Assembly (NCBI GenBank): GCA_900318815.1
Contig: ONMA01000009.1
Coordinates: 1-64,000 of the forward strand
Source: an uncultured Prevotellaceae bacterium
GTDB taxonomy: Bacteria > Bacteroidota > Bacteroidia > Bacteroidales > Bacteroidaceae
Length of the DNA stretch: 64,000 nt
Reading direction: 5' to 3'
The notes beneath the pieces are model-generated. The model searched no databases and had not been told where the DNA came from. It worked only from the letters and a program-made list of their open reading frames with translations. Below are positions 35,477 through 45,253 of this stretch, piece by piece (position 1 is the stretch's first letter; each line of letters begins with the position of its first letter). A program made the translations under genes and the position numbers.

Positions 35477-36919
35477 TCAGATAATCGTTTTCACGGCTTC
35501 GAGCATGCCCTTAGCCTGAATGAGGTCGAGGTACTGTTTCACCATAGCGTTCAGGCCAGCCACCTTGTTGAGGTCTTCCTGCCAGATAAACTCTGCGCCC
35601 AGTACGCCGTCGGCCACCTTCTGCGTGTCGCCCGTAGCCCAAAGCTCCTGGAGGAGAGAAACAATCTTCGGATCGTCGTTCGGGGTAATCTCAGCACCGT
35701 CCTCGCGCTTGCCGCCCTTGTAGTAGGTGATGATGGCAGCCAGGCCGAATACCAGTCCCTTGGGCAGTTCGCCCTTGCGCTCCAGATAGGTCTTCACGCC
35801 GGGCAGGTCGCGAGCCTGGAACTTCGGGAAGGAGTTCAGCATGATGCTGGTGACCTGATGGTCGACAAACGGGTTGTCGAAGCGCTCCAGCACGTCGGAG
35901 GCGAACTTCTCCAGTTCGTTCATGGGCAGGTCGAGCGTCTGCATCAGCTCGTCGAACTGTACCTTATGTATATACTTGCTGATGACCTCATGGTTGCAGG
36001 CATCGCGCACGATGTTCACGCCGCTGAGATAAGCCACGGGGCTGAGCACGGTGTGCGGGCCGTTGAGCAGAGTCACCTTGCGCTTGTGGTAAGGCTCCTC
36101 GGAGGGAACGAACAGCACGTGCAAGCCAGCCTTGTCGGCGGGGAATTCCTGAGCCACTTCCTTCGGAGCCTCGATGACCCAGAGGTGGAAGTTCTCGGCC
36201 TGGACAACGAGGTTGTCGCGATAGCCAATCTTCTCCTGAATCTGAGCAATCTCCTTGCGGGGGAAGCCCGGCACGATACGGTCGACGAGCGTAGCATAGA
36301 CTCCGCAGGAGTTCTCGAACCACTGACGGAAGCCCTCGGGCAACTGCCACAAGTCAATATACTTGCGGATGCAGTCCTTCAGCACGTGGCCGTTGAGGAA
36401 AATAAGTTCGCAGGGGAAGATAATCAAGCCCTTGGTGGGGTCGCCATTGAAGGCCTGATAGCGATGATAGAGCAGCTGGACGAGCTTGCCGGGATAGCTG
36501 GCGGCGGGCTTGTCTTCGAGCTTGCAGGCAGGATCGAAGGCGATACCGGCCTCGGTGGTGTTAGAGATGACGAAGCGAATCTCAGGCTGCTCGGCCAGAG
36601 CCATGTAGGCATCAAACTGTGCGTAGGGGTTCACGCAGCGGCTGACGACATCAATACGCTCGATGGTGTTCACTGGCTTGCCGTTCTCGCGGCCTTGCAG
36701 GTTCACGTGGTAGAGACAGTCCTGACCGTTGAGCCACTCAATCATACCGCCGTTTAGGGGCTGCACGATGACTACACTACCATTGAAGTTGGTCTTCTGG
36801 TCCATGTTCCAGATAATCCAATCTACAAATGCACGGAGGAAATTACCCTCGCCAAACTGGATGACCTTTTCGGGCATCACACTCTTAGGAGCAAAACGCT
36901 TGTTTAATGGTTTCAACAT
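35477..36919 (-). CDS. uxaB: Tagaturonate reductase (altronate oxidoreductase)
   Basis: A 480-residue enzyme of the long-chain mannitol dehydrogenase family. It would reduce tagaturonate to altronate with NADH in galacturonate breakdown. The Rossmann start is IQFGEGNFLRAF (GxGxF), and the catalytic Lys-Asn-His group is seen in KVTLLNGPHT. The length agrees with UxaB and the N-terminal features (FVDWIIWNMDQ) match tagaturonate reductases I remember better than mannonate or mannitol enzymes. It has its own consensus promoter (36963-36994). The MFS gene upstream on the same strand could be a sugar-acid transporter for the same pathway, but uxaA, uxaC and kdg genes are not here. Confidence 0.87.
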   Translation of the reverse strand: MLKPLNKRFAPKSVMPEKVIQFGEGNFLRAFVDWIIWNMDQKTNFNGSVVIVQPLNGGMIEWLNGQDCLYHVNLQGRENGKPVNTIERIDVVSRCVNPYAQFDAYMALAEQPEIRFVISNTTEAGIAFDPACKLEDKPAASYPGKLVQLLYHRYQAFNGDPTKGLIIFPCELIFLNGHVLKDCIRKYIDLWQLPEGFRQWFENSCGVYATLVDRIVPGFPRKEIAQIQEKIGYRDNLVVQAENFHLWVIEAPKEVAQEFPADKAGLHVLFVPSEEPYHKRKVTLLNGPHTVLSPVAYLSGVNIVRDACNHEVISKYIHKVQFDELMQTLDLPMNELEKFASDVLERFDNPFVDHQVTSIMLNSFPKFQARDLPGVKTYLERKGELPKGLVFGLAAIITYYKGGKREDGAEITPNDDPKIVSLLQELWATGDTQKVADGVLGAEFIWQEDLNKVAGLNAMVKQYLDLIQAKGMLEAVKTII

Positions 36920-36962
36920 TGCTTTGTTTGTTTTAGTTTTAGAAAAAGTTCGTAAGTGTGTG

Positions 36963-36994
36963 CAAAGTTACGAAATAATCATTAACACACCAAA
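36963..36994 (-). promoter_or_regulatory. Promoter of uxaB
   Basis: Minus strand TTTG (36991-36994), 20 bp, TAACTTTG (36963-36970); a full consensus match, 43 bp before the start codon. Confidence 0.85.
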
Positions 36995-37036
36995 TCCTTG
37001 GCCGATAAATTTAAAAAAAGTCATGGTGTGGAGGTA

Positions 37037-37078
37037 TCGGGGGACGTTTTCCGTGCGTTGCGAAAAAACGTCCCCCGA
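37037..37078. terminator. GC-rich hairpin after the MFS gene
   Basis: A perfect 14-bp stem (37037-37050 TCGGGGGACGTTTT with 37065-37078) and a 14-nt loop lies just past the MFS stop codon on the minus strand. No T-run follows on that strand, so it may end transcription weakly or protect the 3' end. Confidence 0.6.
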
Positions 37079-37082
37079 AAAA

Positions 37083-38705
37083 CTACTCCTTGATGTTAGG
37101 CAGTTCCAGGCCGATGCCCTTCTTCTTGTCCACCGCTTTCAGTATGAAGCCAAGGATGAGAGCAGCCACGCCGAGACCTGCCAGCATGACGAGCGGCCAT
37201 GTGTAGTCTTTCATCGTGGGGTCGGTGACACCCTCGTTGGTATTGTCGAGTACCTTGCCGATGAGCAGCGGGAAGAGCCAGAGGCCGATGTTCTGAATCC
37301 AGAAGATAAGCGCGTAGGCTGAACCGATGACCTTTGCGTCGACCAGCTTGGGCACAGAAGGCCACAGCGAGGCTGGCACTAATGAGAACGAGGCACCAAG
37401 GACGAGAATGGTGGCGTAGGCAATGATGATGCCGCCCACGGCGCTACTCTTGAACAAGGGCAGGATGAAGGCAAACGTCAGGTGGCATGCGATGAGCAGT
37501 ACCGAGCCGAGGATGAGCATCGTTGCGGCCTTGCCCTTGTGGTCGACATAGCTGCCGAGGATGGGCGTGATGAGGACGGCGAGCAGGGGGAACACGGCGA
37601 AGATGGTCTCAGCCGACTGGCGCATATAGCCCATGAAGCAGTAGGTGACAAGGGCGATGATGGAGACACCCAGCAGCGTGTACTTGGAACCAGTCTTCTT
37701 CTGGAAGTTGCTGGCGAAGCCTGCGACGGCCACGATGAGCATAATGAAATACTGCACGATGGTCACGGTGCTGCCAGCCCAGAACGATTCCTTTGCTGGC
37801 TCTGTGAGCGTGAGGTTGCATTGTAGCATGTTCACGGCATATTTCTGGAAGGGGAAAATGGCCGAGTAATAGAGAACGCAGAGCAGGGCCACGAGCCAGA
37901 AGCCGCTGTCGGAGAGTATCTTTCCGAGGTCGCTCACCTTGAAGGGGTCGTCCTTCTCCTCGGCCTCACCCGTCTGTGCATCGAGCTTCTTGTCCATGAA
38001 GAAGTAGACGATGAACATGATGAGGGCGATGCACAGCAGCACTACGCCGAAGGCTACTGAGCGCGACACACTGATGTTGCCCCCCAACTTGCAGAAGAAG
38101 GGCGAGAAAATCATGCACGTGGCCACGCCCAAGCGAGCCAGTGCCATCTCGGAACCCATAGCTAATGCCATCTCGCGTCCCTTGAACCACTTCACGATAC
38201 CGCGGCTCACGGTGATGCCTGCCATCTCGCAACCACAGCCGAAGATCATAAAGCCGCAGGCGGCAAGTTTGGCCGACGCGGGCATGCCCTCGTAGAAGGG
38301 CGACACGCCCAGCTCGTCGAAGACGGGGATGTAGTTCAGATTCTCCGTAAACCAGGTGTCGAGCGAACTCCCGATGAAGCCGTCGGTCATAGCATACCAC
38401 TTAATGATGGCACCCACCAGCATGACGGCACCTGAGAGAATGGCCGTGAAGCGCACGCCCATCTTGTCGAGGATGATGCCGGCGAAGATGAGGAAGAACA
38501 CGAACACGTTGAGGAACACCTCGGAGCCTTGCATTGTGCCGAAGGCCGAGCCATCCCATCCACGAGTGTCCTGCACTTCCTTGAAGATGGGTGAGAGAAT
38601 GTCCATGAAGATGTAGCTGCAGAACATGGCAAGAGCCAGCAGCAGCAACGCAGTCCACCGCATAGCGGCAGAGTCGCGAAGGGTTTTTTGAATTGCTTGT
38701 GTCAT
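37083..38705 (-). CDS. MFS transporter
   Basis: A 540-residue protein with about 12 membrane spans (for example WTALLLLALAMFCSYIFM, VFVFFLIFAGIILDKMGV, IFGCGCEMAGITVSRGIVKWF, LVALLCVLYYSAIFPF, AVGGIIIAYATILVLGASF). The loop between spans 2 and 3 carries the MFS-type GIILDKMGVRF. A charged loop of about 30 residues lies in the middle (KKLDAQTGEAEEKDDPF), as normal between the two halves. The start is placed at the ATG at 38705 (MTQAIQKTLRD); the longer frame would need an ATT. It sits between uxaB and the S9 peptidase gene, so hexuronate uptake is one option and peptide uptake another; the overall pattern recalls MFSD1-like carriers. Substrate not assignable. Confidence 0.85.
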   Translation of the reverse strand: MTQAIQKTLRDSAAMRWTALLLLALAMFCSYIFMDILSPIFKEVQDTRGWDGSAFGTMQGSEVFLNVFVFFLIFAGIILDKMGVRFTAILSGAVMLVGAIIKWYAMTDGFIGSSLDTWFTENLNYIPVFDELGVSPFYEGMPASAKLAACGFMIFGCGCEMAGITVSRGIVKWFKGREMALAMGSEMALARLGVATCMIFSPFFCKLGGNISVSRSVAFGVVLLCIALIMFIVYFFMDKKLDAQTGEAEEKDDPFKVSDLGKILSDSGFWLVALLCVLYYSAIFPFQKYAVNMLQCNLTLTEPAKESFWAGSTVTIVQYFIMLIVAVAGFASNFQKKTGSKYTLLGVSIIALVTYCFMGYMRQSAETIFAVFPLLAVLITPILGSYVDHKGKAATMLILGSVLLIACHLTFAFILPLFKSSAVGGIIIAYATILVLGASFSLVPASLWPSVPKLVDAKVIGSAYALIFWIQNIGLWLFPLLIGKVLDNTNEGVTDPTMKDYTWPLVMLAGLGVAALILGFILKAVDKKKGIGLELPNIKE

Positions 38706-38738
38706 AAATATTATTTTGTCATTAATCAATTATCAATT

Positions 38739-40976
38739 CTATTTCAGCCATCGGTCTAACCAGTTGAAGTAGGTGCGCTGCCAGAGTACGCCGTTCTGGG
38801 GCTTCAATACCCAGTGGTTCTCGTCGGGGAAGATGAGCAACTGGGCCTCTATGCCTCGCATTCGGGCCGCATTGAAGGCACTCATGCCTTGGGTGGCGTT
38901 GATGCGATAGTCTTTTTCTCCGTGAATGCAGAGGATGGGCGTGTCCCACTTGTCTACGAAGCGGTGGGGCGAGTTCTCGTAGGTGCGTCGGGCATTCTCC
39001 GTCTGGTCCTTGTTCCAGTAGGCATCGTCGTACTCCCAGTTGGAGAACCAGTTCTCCTCAGTCTCGGTGTACATGGCTTCGAGGTTAAAGGCTCCGTCGT
39101 GGGCAATAAAGCACTTGAATCGCTTGTCGTGGTGGCCAGCCAGATAGTAGACCGAGAATCCGCCGAAGGAGGCACCTACCGCACCCAGGCGATTCTTGTC
39201 AACGTAGGGCAGGTTGCTGGTGGCATCGTCGATGGCCGAGAGATAGTCCTTCATGCATTGTCCTGTCCAGTCGCCGCTAATCTCTTCGAGCCACTCTTGG
39301 CCGAAGCCGGGCAGACCGCGACGGTTGGGAGCCACGATGATGTAGCCCTGCGAGGCCATGATGAAGAAGTTCCAGCGATAGCTCCAGAACTGGCTGACGG
39401 GGCTTTGTGGGCCGCCTTCGCAGAAAAGGAGGGTGGGGTATTTCTTGGTCTCGTCGAAGTTGGGAGGCAGGATAATCCACGTCAGCATCTCCTTGCCGTC
39501 GGTAGTCTTCACCCAGCGTTGCTGCACGGTGGGTTTCTTCAGCTGGTCGAAGATGTGCTTGTTCTCCTCAGTCAACTGCTCTATCTTGGTCTTCGACAGG
39601 TCCTTGCCGGGTGTTACCACGTAGAGGTCGGCGGCGGTGGTAAAGCTGTGACGCTCCATGAGCAGGCGCTTTGAGTCGAGCATCTGCAGAGAGCCGAAGT
39701 CGGCCCATTCGTTGGTCAGCTGCGTCACCTCGCCTTTCAGGTTGGTGCGATAGAGGTTTTCCGTGCCGTGCCACACACCTATATAATAAATGGTCTTGGA
39801 GTCAGGTGCCCAGCAGAAGTCATCCACGTTCGAGTCGAACGACTCGGTGACGTACCATTTCTTGTGTGTGTTCAGGTCGAAGATGCAGAGACGCTGGCGG
39901 TCGGCCTCATAGCCGTTGCGTTCCATCGATAGCCAGGCTATATATTTGCCGTCGGGCGAGAACTTCGGGTTCTGGTCGTAGCCCACCTGCATGTCGCCTA
40001 CGTTGTCATAGCCGTTTTCCTTGAGGTGGTTGATGGGCTGGTTCTTTAGTGATTTGGTGGGATCGATACACATATTCTTGTTGCTGCAGGCTGAGACGTT
40101 AGGCAGTTCCAGACCGTCGGCCCCCCACTTGCAGAGATTTAGGTTCTTCTCGACATACCCATCCTTCTTGTCATCGAGGTCGTAGAGCCAAATGTCCGAG
40201 TCGGTCGAGATGCTGTATGCCAGTCCCTTCTCCATACGGCAGGTGTAGGCAATCTTCTTCGAATCATTGCTCCAGGCCAGTTGCTCAATGCCTCCAAACG
40301 GCTCCATAGGGCATTCGTAGGGCATGCCTTCGAGGATGTCGAAGCCCGTTTCTGCGATGGCTAAGCCATCGCCTACGCTGAACACAAAGGGATGCTGTAT
40401 GGACTCCACGTAATGATCCCAATGGCGGTACATCAAGTCGGTAACCAATCGTCCTGTGGCTTTGGGCAAGTCGCTGGGATTCTCTTTAATGATTTCGTGG
40501 AAGGGAATGGATTTCAGCAGGATAACGTGCTTCTTATCGGGCGAGAACAGGAATCCCTCAACCTTTCCGTCGGTCTTGGAGAGCTGACGTCGTTCAGAAC
40601 CGTCGGCCTTCATGGCCCATACTTCGCCGCCCGTGAGGAAGGCAATGGTCTCGTTGTCCATCCAGGCGGCATCGGTCTCATTCTTGTCGCTCTTGGTCAG
40701 CAGTGTCTTCGAGGTACCGTCGGCGTTCATCATGTAGAGTACGTGGTGGCTCTTGTTGTGCTTCACGCTATAGTAGCCCACCTGGTAGACGATGTGCTTG
40801 GCATCGGGCGAGGCACTATAGCTGCTGATACGCCCCATGGCCCATAGTGCCTCTGGGGTCATACGGCCCTCGGCAACGGTGATGTGCTGTTTTCCGATTT
40901 TCACGTTTTCTTGTGCATTGGCGTTGCCTGCCGACAGAAGGAGTGCGGCTGCAACGATGGTCAGTATTTTCTTCAT
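38739..40976 (-). CDS. S9-family serine peptidase (dipeptidyl-peptidase 5-like)
   Basis: A 745-residue exported peptidase. The signal peptide is MKKILTIVAAALLLSAGNANA, cleaved before QEN. The first two thirds are beta-propeller-like (AYSASPDAKHIVYQVGYY, AAWMDNETIAFLTGG, FLFSPDKKHVILL). The alpha/beta-hydrolase part has the nucleophile Ser603 in GASFGGFS, the acid in ILCIHGEKDYRI and the His in DENHWV. The propeller limits substrates to short peptides. Dipeptidyl-peptidase 5-type cutting in the periplasm fits size and motifs. The true start is the ATG at 40976, since a consensus promoter lies 26 bp before it and the longer frame has no signal peptide. The MFS gene starts 33 bp after its stop. 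Confidence 0.9.
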   Translation of the reverse strand: MKKILTIVAAALLLSAGNANAQENVKIGKQHITVAEGRMTPEALWAMGRISSYSASPDAKHIVYQVGYYSVKHNKSHHVLYMMNADGTSKTLLTKSDKNETDAAWMDNETIAFLTGGEVWAMKADGSERRQLSKTDGKVEGFLFSPDKKHVILLKSIPFHEIIKENPSDLPKATGRLVTDLMYRHWDHYVESIQHPFVFSVGDGLAIAETGFDILEGMPYECPMEPFGGIEQLAWSNDSKKIAYTCRMEKGLAYSISTDSDIWLYDLDDKKDGYVEKNLNLCKWGADGLELPNVSACSNKNMCIDPTKSLKNQPINHLKENGYDNVGDMQVGYDQNPKFSPDGKYIAWLSMERNGYEADRQRLCIFDLNTHKKWYVTESFDSNVDDFCWAPDSKTIYYIGVWHGTENLYRTNLKGEVTQLTNEWADFGSLQMLDSKRLLMERHSFTTAADLYVVTPGKDLSKTKIEQLTEENKHIFDQLKKPTVQQRWVKTTDGKEMLTWIILPPNFDETKKYPTLLFCEGGPQSPVSQFWSYRWNFFIMASQGYIIVAPNRRGLPGFGQEWLEEISGDWTGQCMKDYLSAIDDATSNLPYVDKNRLGAVGASFGGFSVYYLAGHHDKRFKCFIAHDGAFNLEAMYTETEENWFSNWEYDDAYWNKDQTENARRTYENSPHRFVDKWDTPILCIHGEKDYRINATQGMSAFNAARMRGIEAQLLIFPDENHWVLKPQNGVLWQRTYFNWLDRWLK

Positions 40977-41002
40977 ATAATAATGTTTTACAATTCGGAC
41001 TG

Positions 41003-41034
41003 CAAAGATAATGCAAATCGGGGAAATGACCAAA
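41003..41034 (-). promoter_or_regulatory. Promoter of the S9 peptidase gene
   Basis: Minus strand TTTG (41031-41034), 20 bp, TATCTTTG (41003-41010). Exact consensus; the gene and gyrA are divergent, with the repeat array between the two promoters. Confidence 0.85.
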
Positions 41035-41103
41035 TTTTTGTGCTCTTTATCCTTGTGGAGTAGTGCATAAACAGGCAATTTGTAGCGAAGAGGCAAATCG
41101 AGG

Positions 41104-41191
41104 TGCCATATTTACGAGGAGTAAATGCCATACTTGCGTGGAGCAAATGCCATACTTGCAAGGAATAAACATCATGTTTACGAGTTGTAAG
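41104..41191. repeat. 22-bp palindromic repeat array between divergent promoters
   Basis: Units start at 41104, 41126, 41148 and 41170, each 22 bp, with a partial fifth after 41191. Cores are short hairpins: TTTAC-GAGGA-GTAAA, TTGC-GTGGA-GCAA, TTAC-GAGTT-GTAA. Arms change together (AC/GT to GC/GC). The unit resembles that at 55933-56020 (CATACTTACGA...CGTAAA). The array fills most of the 310 bp between the S9 peptidase and gyrA starts. Confidence 0.85.
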
Positions 41192-41212
41192 TGCCAAAAT
41201 TGCTTAAAATGT

Positions 41213-41243
41213 TTTGCAGGACGGGAAAAAAGTTGTACTTTTG
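41213..41243 (+). promoter_or_regulatory. Promoter of gyrA
   Basis: TTTG (41213-41216), 19 bp, TACTTTTG (41236-41243), exact consensus. Expected transcription start is near 41250. Confidence 0.85.
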
Positions 41244-41286
41244 TACCCAAATTAAAAATGCTGAAAACGCGACAGCGGGCACGTAA

Positions 41287-43956
41287 ATGGCCTTAAACGC
41301 GATTTCGGACTTTGCAAACAAGTATTTATCACTTAACAAAAGAACAGTGGATCAGACGTTTGACAACGACAGAATTTTGAAAATTAACATTGAGGAAGAG
41401 ATGAAGTCGTCGTACATCGACTATTCGATGTCCGTTATTGTGGCTCGTGCCCTTCCCGATGTTCGTGATGGATTCAAGCCTGTACACCGTCGTATATTAT
41501 ATGGTATGATGGGTATAGGCAATACAAGCGACAAACCGCATAAGAAGTGTGCCCGCGTAGTAGGCGAGGTGCTGGGTAAGTATCACCCTCATGGTGACAG
41601 CTCGGTTTATGGTGCGCTGGTGCGTATGGGTCAGGAGTGGAACATGCGCTACATGCTGATTGATGGTCAGGGTAACTTTGGTTCAGTCGACGGCGACTCA
41701 CCTGCTGCCATGCGTTACACCGAGTGCCGCCTCTCGAAGATGGGCGAGCATATCATGGACGACCTGGACAAGGAGACCGTTGACATGGATCCCAACTTCG
41801 ACAACACCTTGCTGGAACCCAGCGTCATGCCGACGAAGGTGCCCAATCTGCTGGTGAACGGCGGCAACGGTATTGCCGTGGGTATGGCCACGAATATGCC
41901 TACGCACAATCTGGGCGAGGTTATCGACGGCTGCTGTGCCTACATCGACAACCCGGATATAGATACCGACGGGCTGATGAAGTATATACCCGGCCCAGAC
42001 TTCCCCACGGGTGCCTATATCTATGGCGTGCAGGGTGTGAAGGATGCCTACGAGACGGGCCGCGGACGTATCGTGATGCGTGCCAAGGCCGAGATTGAGA
42101 GTGGCGACACGCACGACAAGATAGTGGTGAATGAGATTCCCTACGGGGTGAACAAGGCCGACCTGGTGGCTTACATTGCCGACCTGGCCACGCAGCACAA
42201 GATAGAGGGTATATCGAACGTGAACGACGAGTCGGGCCGTCAGGGCATGCGAATCGTGGTGGACGTGAAGCGTGATGCCAATGCCAACGTTATCTTGAAT
42301 AAGCTCTTCAAGATGACCGCGCTACAAAGCTCATTCTCTGTTAATAACATTGCGCTGGTTCCCATCAAGACGGGCGACGGCGTGCGCCTGCGTCCGCGTC
42401 TGCTCTCGCTGAAGGAATGCATCCGCTACTTCATAGACCATCGTCACGACGTGACCATCCGTCGCACGCAATATGACTTGCGCAAGGCTCGTGAGCGTGC
42501 CCACATTCTGGAAGGGCTGATTATTGCCGTGAACAATATTGACGAGGTGGTACACATCATCCGCCAGTCGGCTACACCGAGCGATGCCCAGCGCAATCTG
42601 GAAAAACGCTTCGACCTGGACGAGGCTCAGTCGAAAGCCATCGTCGATATGCGTCTGTCGCAGTTGACGGGCCTGCGTGTCGACCAGTTGCATCAGGAAT
42701 ATGACGATTTGCAGAAGCTGATTGCCGACCTGGAAGAGATTCTGAACAACCCGGAACGCTGCAAGCAGGTAATGAAGGACGACCTGCTGGAAGTGAAGGA
42801 GAAGTACGGCGACGAGCGCAAGACGGAGATTATCCCCTTTGACCACGAGTTTAATGCCGAGGATTTCTATCCCGATGACCCCGTAGTCATTACCATTTCG
42901 CACATGGGCTACATCAAGCGCACGTCGCTCAGCGAGTTCCGCGCACAGGGACGCGGCGGCCTGGGTGCCAAGGGTGCCCGTCATCGCGACAACGATTTCA
43001 CCGAATATATTTATCCGGCCACGATGCACAATACGCTGCTCTTCTTCACCCAGAAGGGCCGATGCTACTGGCAGAAGTGCTATGAGATACCAGAGGGCGA
43101 CAAGAACTCGAAGGGCCGTGCCATTCAGAACATGCTGAACATTGAGCCTGACGACCAGATTAATGCCGTGTTGCGCATCAAGAAGTTCGACGATCCGGAG
43201 TTCCTCAACTCCCACTTCGTGGTGTTTGCCACTAAGATGGGCTTGGTGAAGAAGACCTGTTTAGAGGCCTACAGCCGTCCGCGCAACAACGGTGTGATTG
43301 CTATTAATATTAATGAGGGCGATCAGGTGGTAAGCGTCCGACTGACTAACGGCAATAACGAGCTGATTCTGGCCAACCGCAACGGTCGTGCCGTTCGCTT
43401 CCATGAGGACGAAATCCGCGTCATGGGTCGTGTGGCTACCGGTGTCATCGGCATGCGCCTTGACGAAGGTGACGACGAAGTGGTAGGCATGATTTGCGTG
43501 AACGACTTAGATACGGAGACGGTGATGGTGGTCAGCGAAAACGGCTACGGCAAGCGCTCGCTTATTGTAGAGAAGGATCTCGACGGCGAGATGCGCGACA
43601 TCTACCGCAAGACGGCCCGTGGTGCCAAGGGCGTGAAGACGCTCAACGTCACGGAGAAGACAGGACGATTGGTAGCTATCAAGATTGTGACCGACGAGAA
43701 CGACCTGATGATTATCAACAAGAGTGGCATCCTCATCCGTCTGCATGTCAGCGAGGTGCGCGTCACAGGACGTGCCACGCAGGGTGTGCGTCTCATCAAC
43801 CTGGCGAAGAAGAACGACACTATTGCAAGTGTGTGCAAGGTGATGACCGAACCTGACGATGAGATTGCCGAAGGTCTGGAAATGACCGAGCCCGGAGAAA
43901 TGGAAGAAACGCCCGACGTGATTGACTTCACCGAGGAGACGGAGTTTAACGAATAA
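41287..43956 (+). CDS. gyrA: DNA gyrase subunit A
   Basis: An 889-residue topoisomerase subunit that breaks and rejoins DNA while GyrB uses ATP. The conserved body begins at NDRILKINIEEEMKSSYIDYSMSVIVARALPDVRDG; the catalytic tyrosine is Tyr144 in AMRYTE. The quinolone pocket reads HPHGDSSVYGALVRM: Ser105 is kept, while Gly109 occupies the place of E. coli Asp87. The C-terminal beta-pinwheel includes a GyrA-box-like QGRGGLGAKG and a very acidic tail. The start is uncertain: the ATG at 41287 gives about 25 extra residues; GTG at 41347 (VDQTFDNDRI), preceded by an A-rich stretch, may be the true start. It is followed by two TPR-protein genes on the same strand. Confidence 0.96.
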   Translation: MALNAISDFANKYLSLNKRTVDQTFDNDRILKINIEEEMKSSYIDYSMSVIVARALPDVRDGFKPVHRRILYGMMGIGNTSDKPHKKCARVVGEVLGKYHPHGDSSVYGALVRMGQEWNMRYMLIDGQGNFGSVDGDSPAAMRYTECRLSKMGEHIMDDLDKETVDMDPNFDNTLLEPSVMPTKVPNLLVNGGNGIAVGMATNMPTHNLGEVIDGCCAYIDNPDIDTDGLMKYIPGPDFPTGAYIYGVQGVKDAYETGRGRIVMRAKAEIESGDTHDKIVVNEIPYGVNKADLVAYIADLATQHKIEGISNVNDESGRQGMRIVVDVKRDANANVILNKLFKMTALQSSFSVNNIALVPIKTGDGVRLRPRLLSLKECIRYFIDHRHDVTIRRTQYDLRKARERAHILEGLIIAVNNIDEVVHIIRQSATPSDAQRNLEKRFDLDEAQSKAIVDMRLSQLTGLRVDQLHQEYDDLQKLIADLEEILNNPERCKQVMKDDLLEVKEKYGDERKTEIIPFDHEFNAEDFYPDDPVVITISHMGYIKRTSLSEFRAQGRGGLGAKGARHRDNDFTEYIYPATMHNTLLFFTQKGRCYWQKCYEIPEGDKNSKGRAIQNMLNIEPDDQINAVLRIKKFDDPEFLNSHFVVFATKMGLVKKTCLEAYSRPRNNGVIAININEGDQVVSVRLTNGNNELILANRNGRAVRFHEDEIRVMGRVATGVIGMRLDEGDDEVVGMICVNDLDTETVMVVSENGYGKRSLIVEKDLDGEMRDIYRKTARGAKGVKTLNVTEKTGRLVAIKIVTDENDLMIINKSGILIRLHVSEVRVTGRATQGVRLINLAKKNDTIASVCKVMTEPDDEIAEGLEMTEPGEMEETPDVIDFTEETEFNE

Positions 43957-43989
43957 CTAACTGTTTAACCAAAAACTATAAGGTAAAGT

Positions 43990-45243
43990 ATGAAAAAACT
44001 ATTCATGATGGCCATGATGGCAGCAGCTGCCACCACCGCCTTTGCCCAGGACGACCTGGTGAAAGAAGCAAAGACCCTTTGCGGTAAAGGACAATTCGAC
44101 GAGGCAGCCAAAGTGCTGACTCCGGCTCTCACTTCAAGCGCAACCACTGACAAAGCAAAAGCATGGAACCAGATGGTTGACATACAGTATGGTAAGTTCT
44201 CGGCTATCCAGGCCAAGGAAATGGAGAACAAGGTGAAGCAGCAGGAAGTGCCCTACGACACGCTGGGCATGCACAAGGCCGCTGCCGAGGCTTTCGAGGC
44301 TGCTATGAAGTGCGACGAGTTCGACCGTCAGCCCAACGAGAAGGGCAAGGTGAAGATTCGCTTCCGCCAGGCCAATCAGCAGCGCATGCAGAATGTGCGC
44401 CTGTCGCTCATCAACGCAGGACAGTACATGTATAAGATTAAGGACATGCCTAATGCCTTCAAGTACTGGGCCATGTTTGTGGATAGCGGTAAAGATCCCT
44501 TCTTCGAGGGCTTCAACCTGTCGCAGCAGGAACAGTACCGTTCGGAGATTGCCTACTATGCAGCTCTGGCCGCCTACTTCCAGAAGGACTACGTCAATGC
44601 TGAGAAGTATGCCGACATTGCCGCCCAGGATCCTGAGAAGGCCGCCGATGCCAACGAAATCCTGCTCTTCTCGGCCAAGGAGAACATGAAGACTCCTGCC
44701 GACTCGGCTGCCTATCTGAAGCGCATCAAGGATTTGCACATTGCTCAGCCCACCGAGGACCGCTATTTCAACCTGCTCATGGACTACTACACCCACAAGG
44801 GCGACATGAAGGCTCTGAGTGCCTGGGCCGACGAGGAGATTGCACTCAATGCCCAGAACAAGATGGCATGGGCCCTGAAGGGTGAGGTGCAGATGAACAA
44901 CAGCGAGTATGATGCTGCCGTTGAGTCGTATCAGAAGGCTATCGAGATTGACCCTGAGTTCGTACAATGTGTGTTCAACGCCGGTGTTTGCCTGAACTCG
45001 AAGGCTATTGCCATGAACGACCAGCTGGCCGACAAGAAGACGGGCGGACTGACCGCTGAGAATGCCGAGAAGGTGAAGGCCGTACTGGCCGAGGCACAGA
45101 AGTTCCTGGAGCGTGCCCAAGAACTCGACGGCGACCAGATGAAGGTGAAGTGGGCCTATCCGCTGTATCGCATCTACTACTCATTGCAGATGAAGGACAA
45201 GATGGCTGCACTCGAAGCCATTGACCCCTCGCTCAAACAATAA
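43990..45243 (+). CDS. Exported TPR protein, copy 1
   Basis: A 417-residue protein with a signal peptide (KKLFMMAMMAAAATTAFAQ, cleaved before DDL) and helical repeats of the tetratricopeptide type: LVKEAKTLCGKGQFDEAAKVL, ALAAYFQKDYVNAEKYADIAAQD, and the clear TPR AWALKGEVQMNNSEYDAAVESYQKAIEIDPEF with VQCVFNAGVC next. It would act as a periplasmic scaffold. It starts 33 bp after gyrA and is followed by a paralogue after 10 bp; this order after gyrA seems usual in the phylum. The partner proteins are not known, and no enzyme motif is seen. Confidence 0.82.
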   Translation: MKKLFMMAMMAAAATTAFAQDDLVKEAKTLCGKGQFDEAAKVLTPALTSSATTDKAKAWNQMVDIQYGKFSAIQAKEMENKVKQQEVPYDTLGMHKAAAEAFEAAMKCDEFDRQPNEKGKVKIRFRQANQQRMQNVRLSLINAGQYMYKIKDMPNAFKYWAMFVDSGKDPFFEGFNLSQQEQYRSEIAYYAALAAYFQKDYVNAEKYADIAAQDPEKAADANEILLFSAKENMKTPADSAAYLKRIKDLHIAQPTEDRYFNLLMDYYTHKGDMKALSAWADEEIALNAQNKMAWALKGEVQMNNSEYDAAVESYQKAIEIDPEFVQCVFNAGVCLNSKAIAMNDQLADKKTGGLTAENAEKVKAVLAEAQKFLERAQELDGDQMKVKWAYPLYRIYYSLQMKDKMAALEAIDPSLKQ

Positions 45244-45253
45244 CCGCAACTGA

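Noticed and set aside
40977-41096. 40-residue N-terminal extension of the S9 peptidase
   Set aside because: It spans the consensus promoter and would bury the signal peptide.
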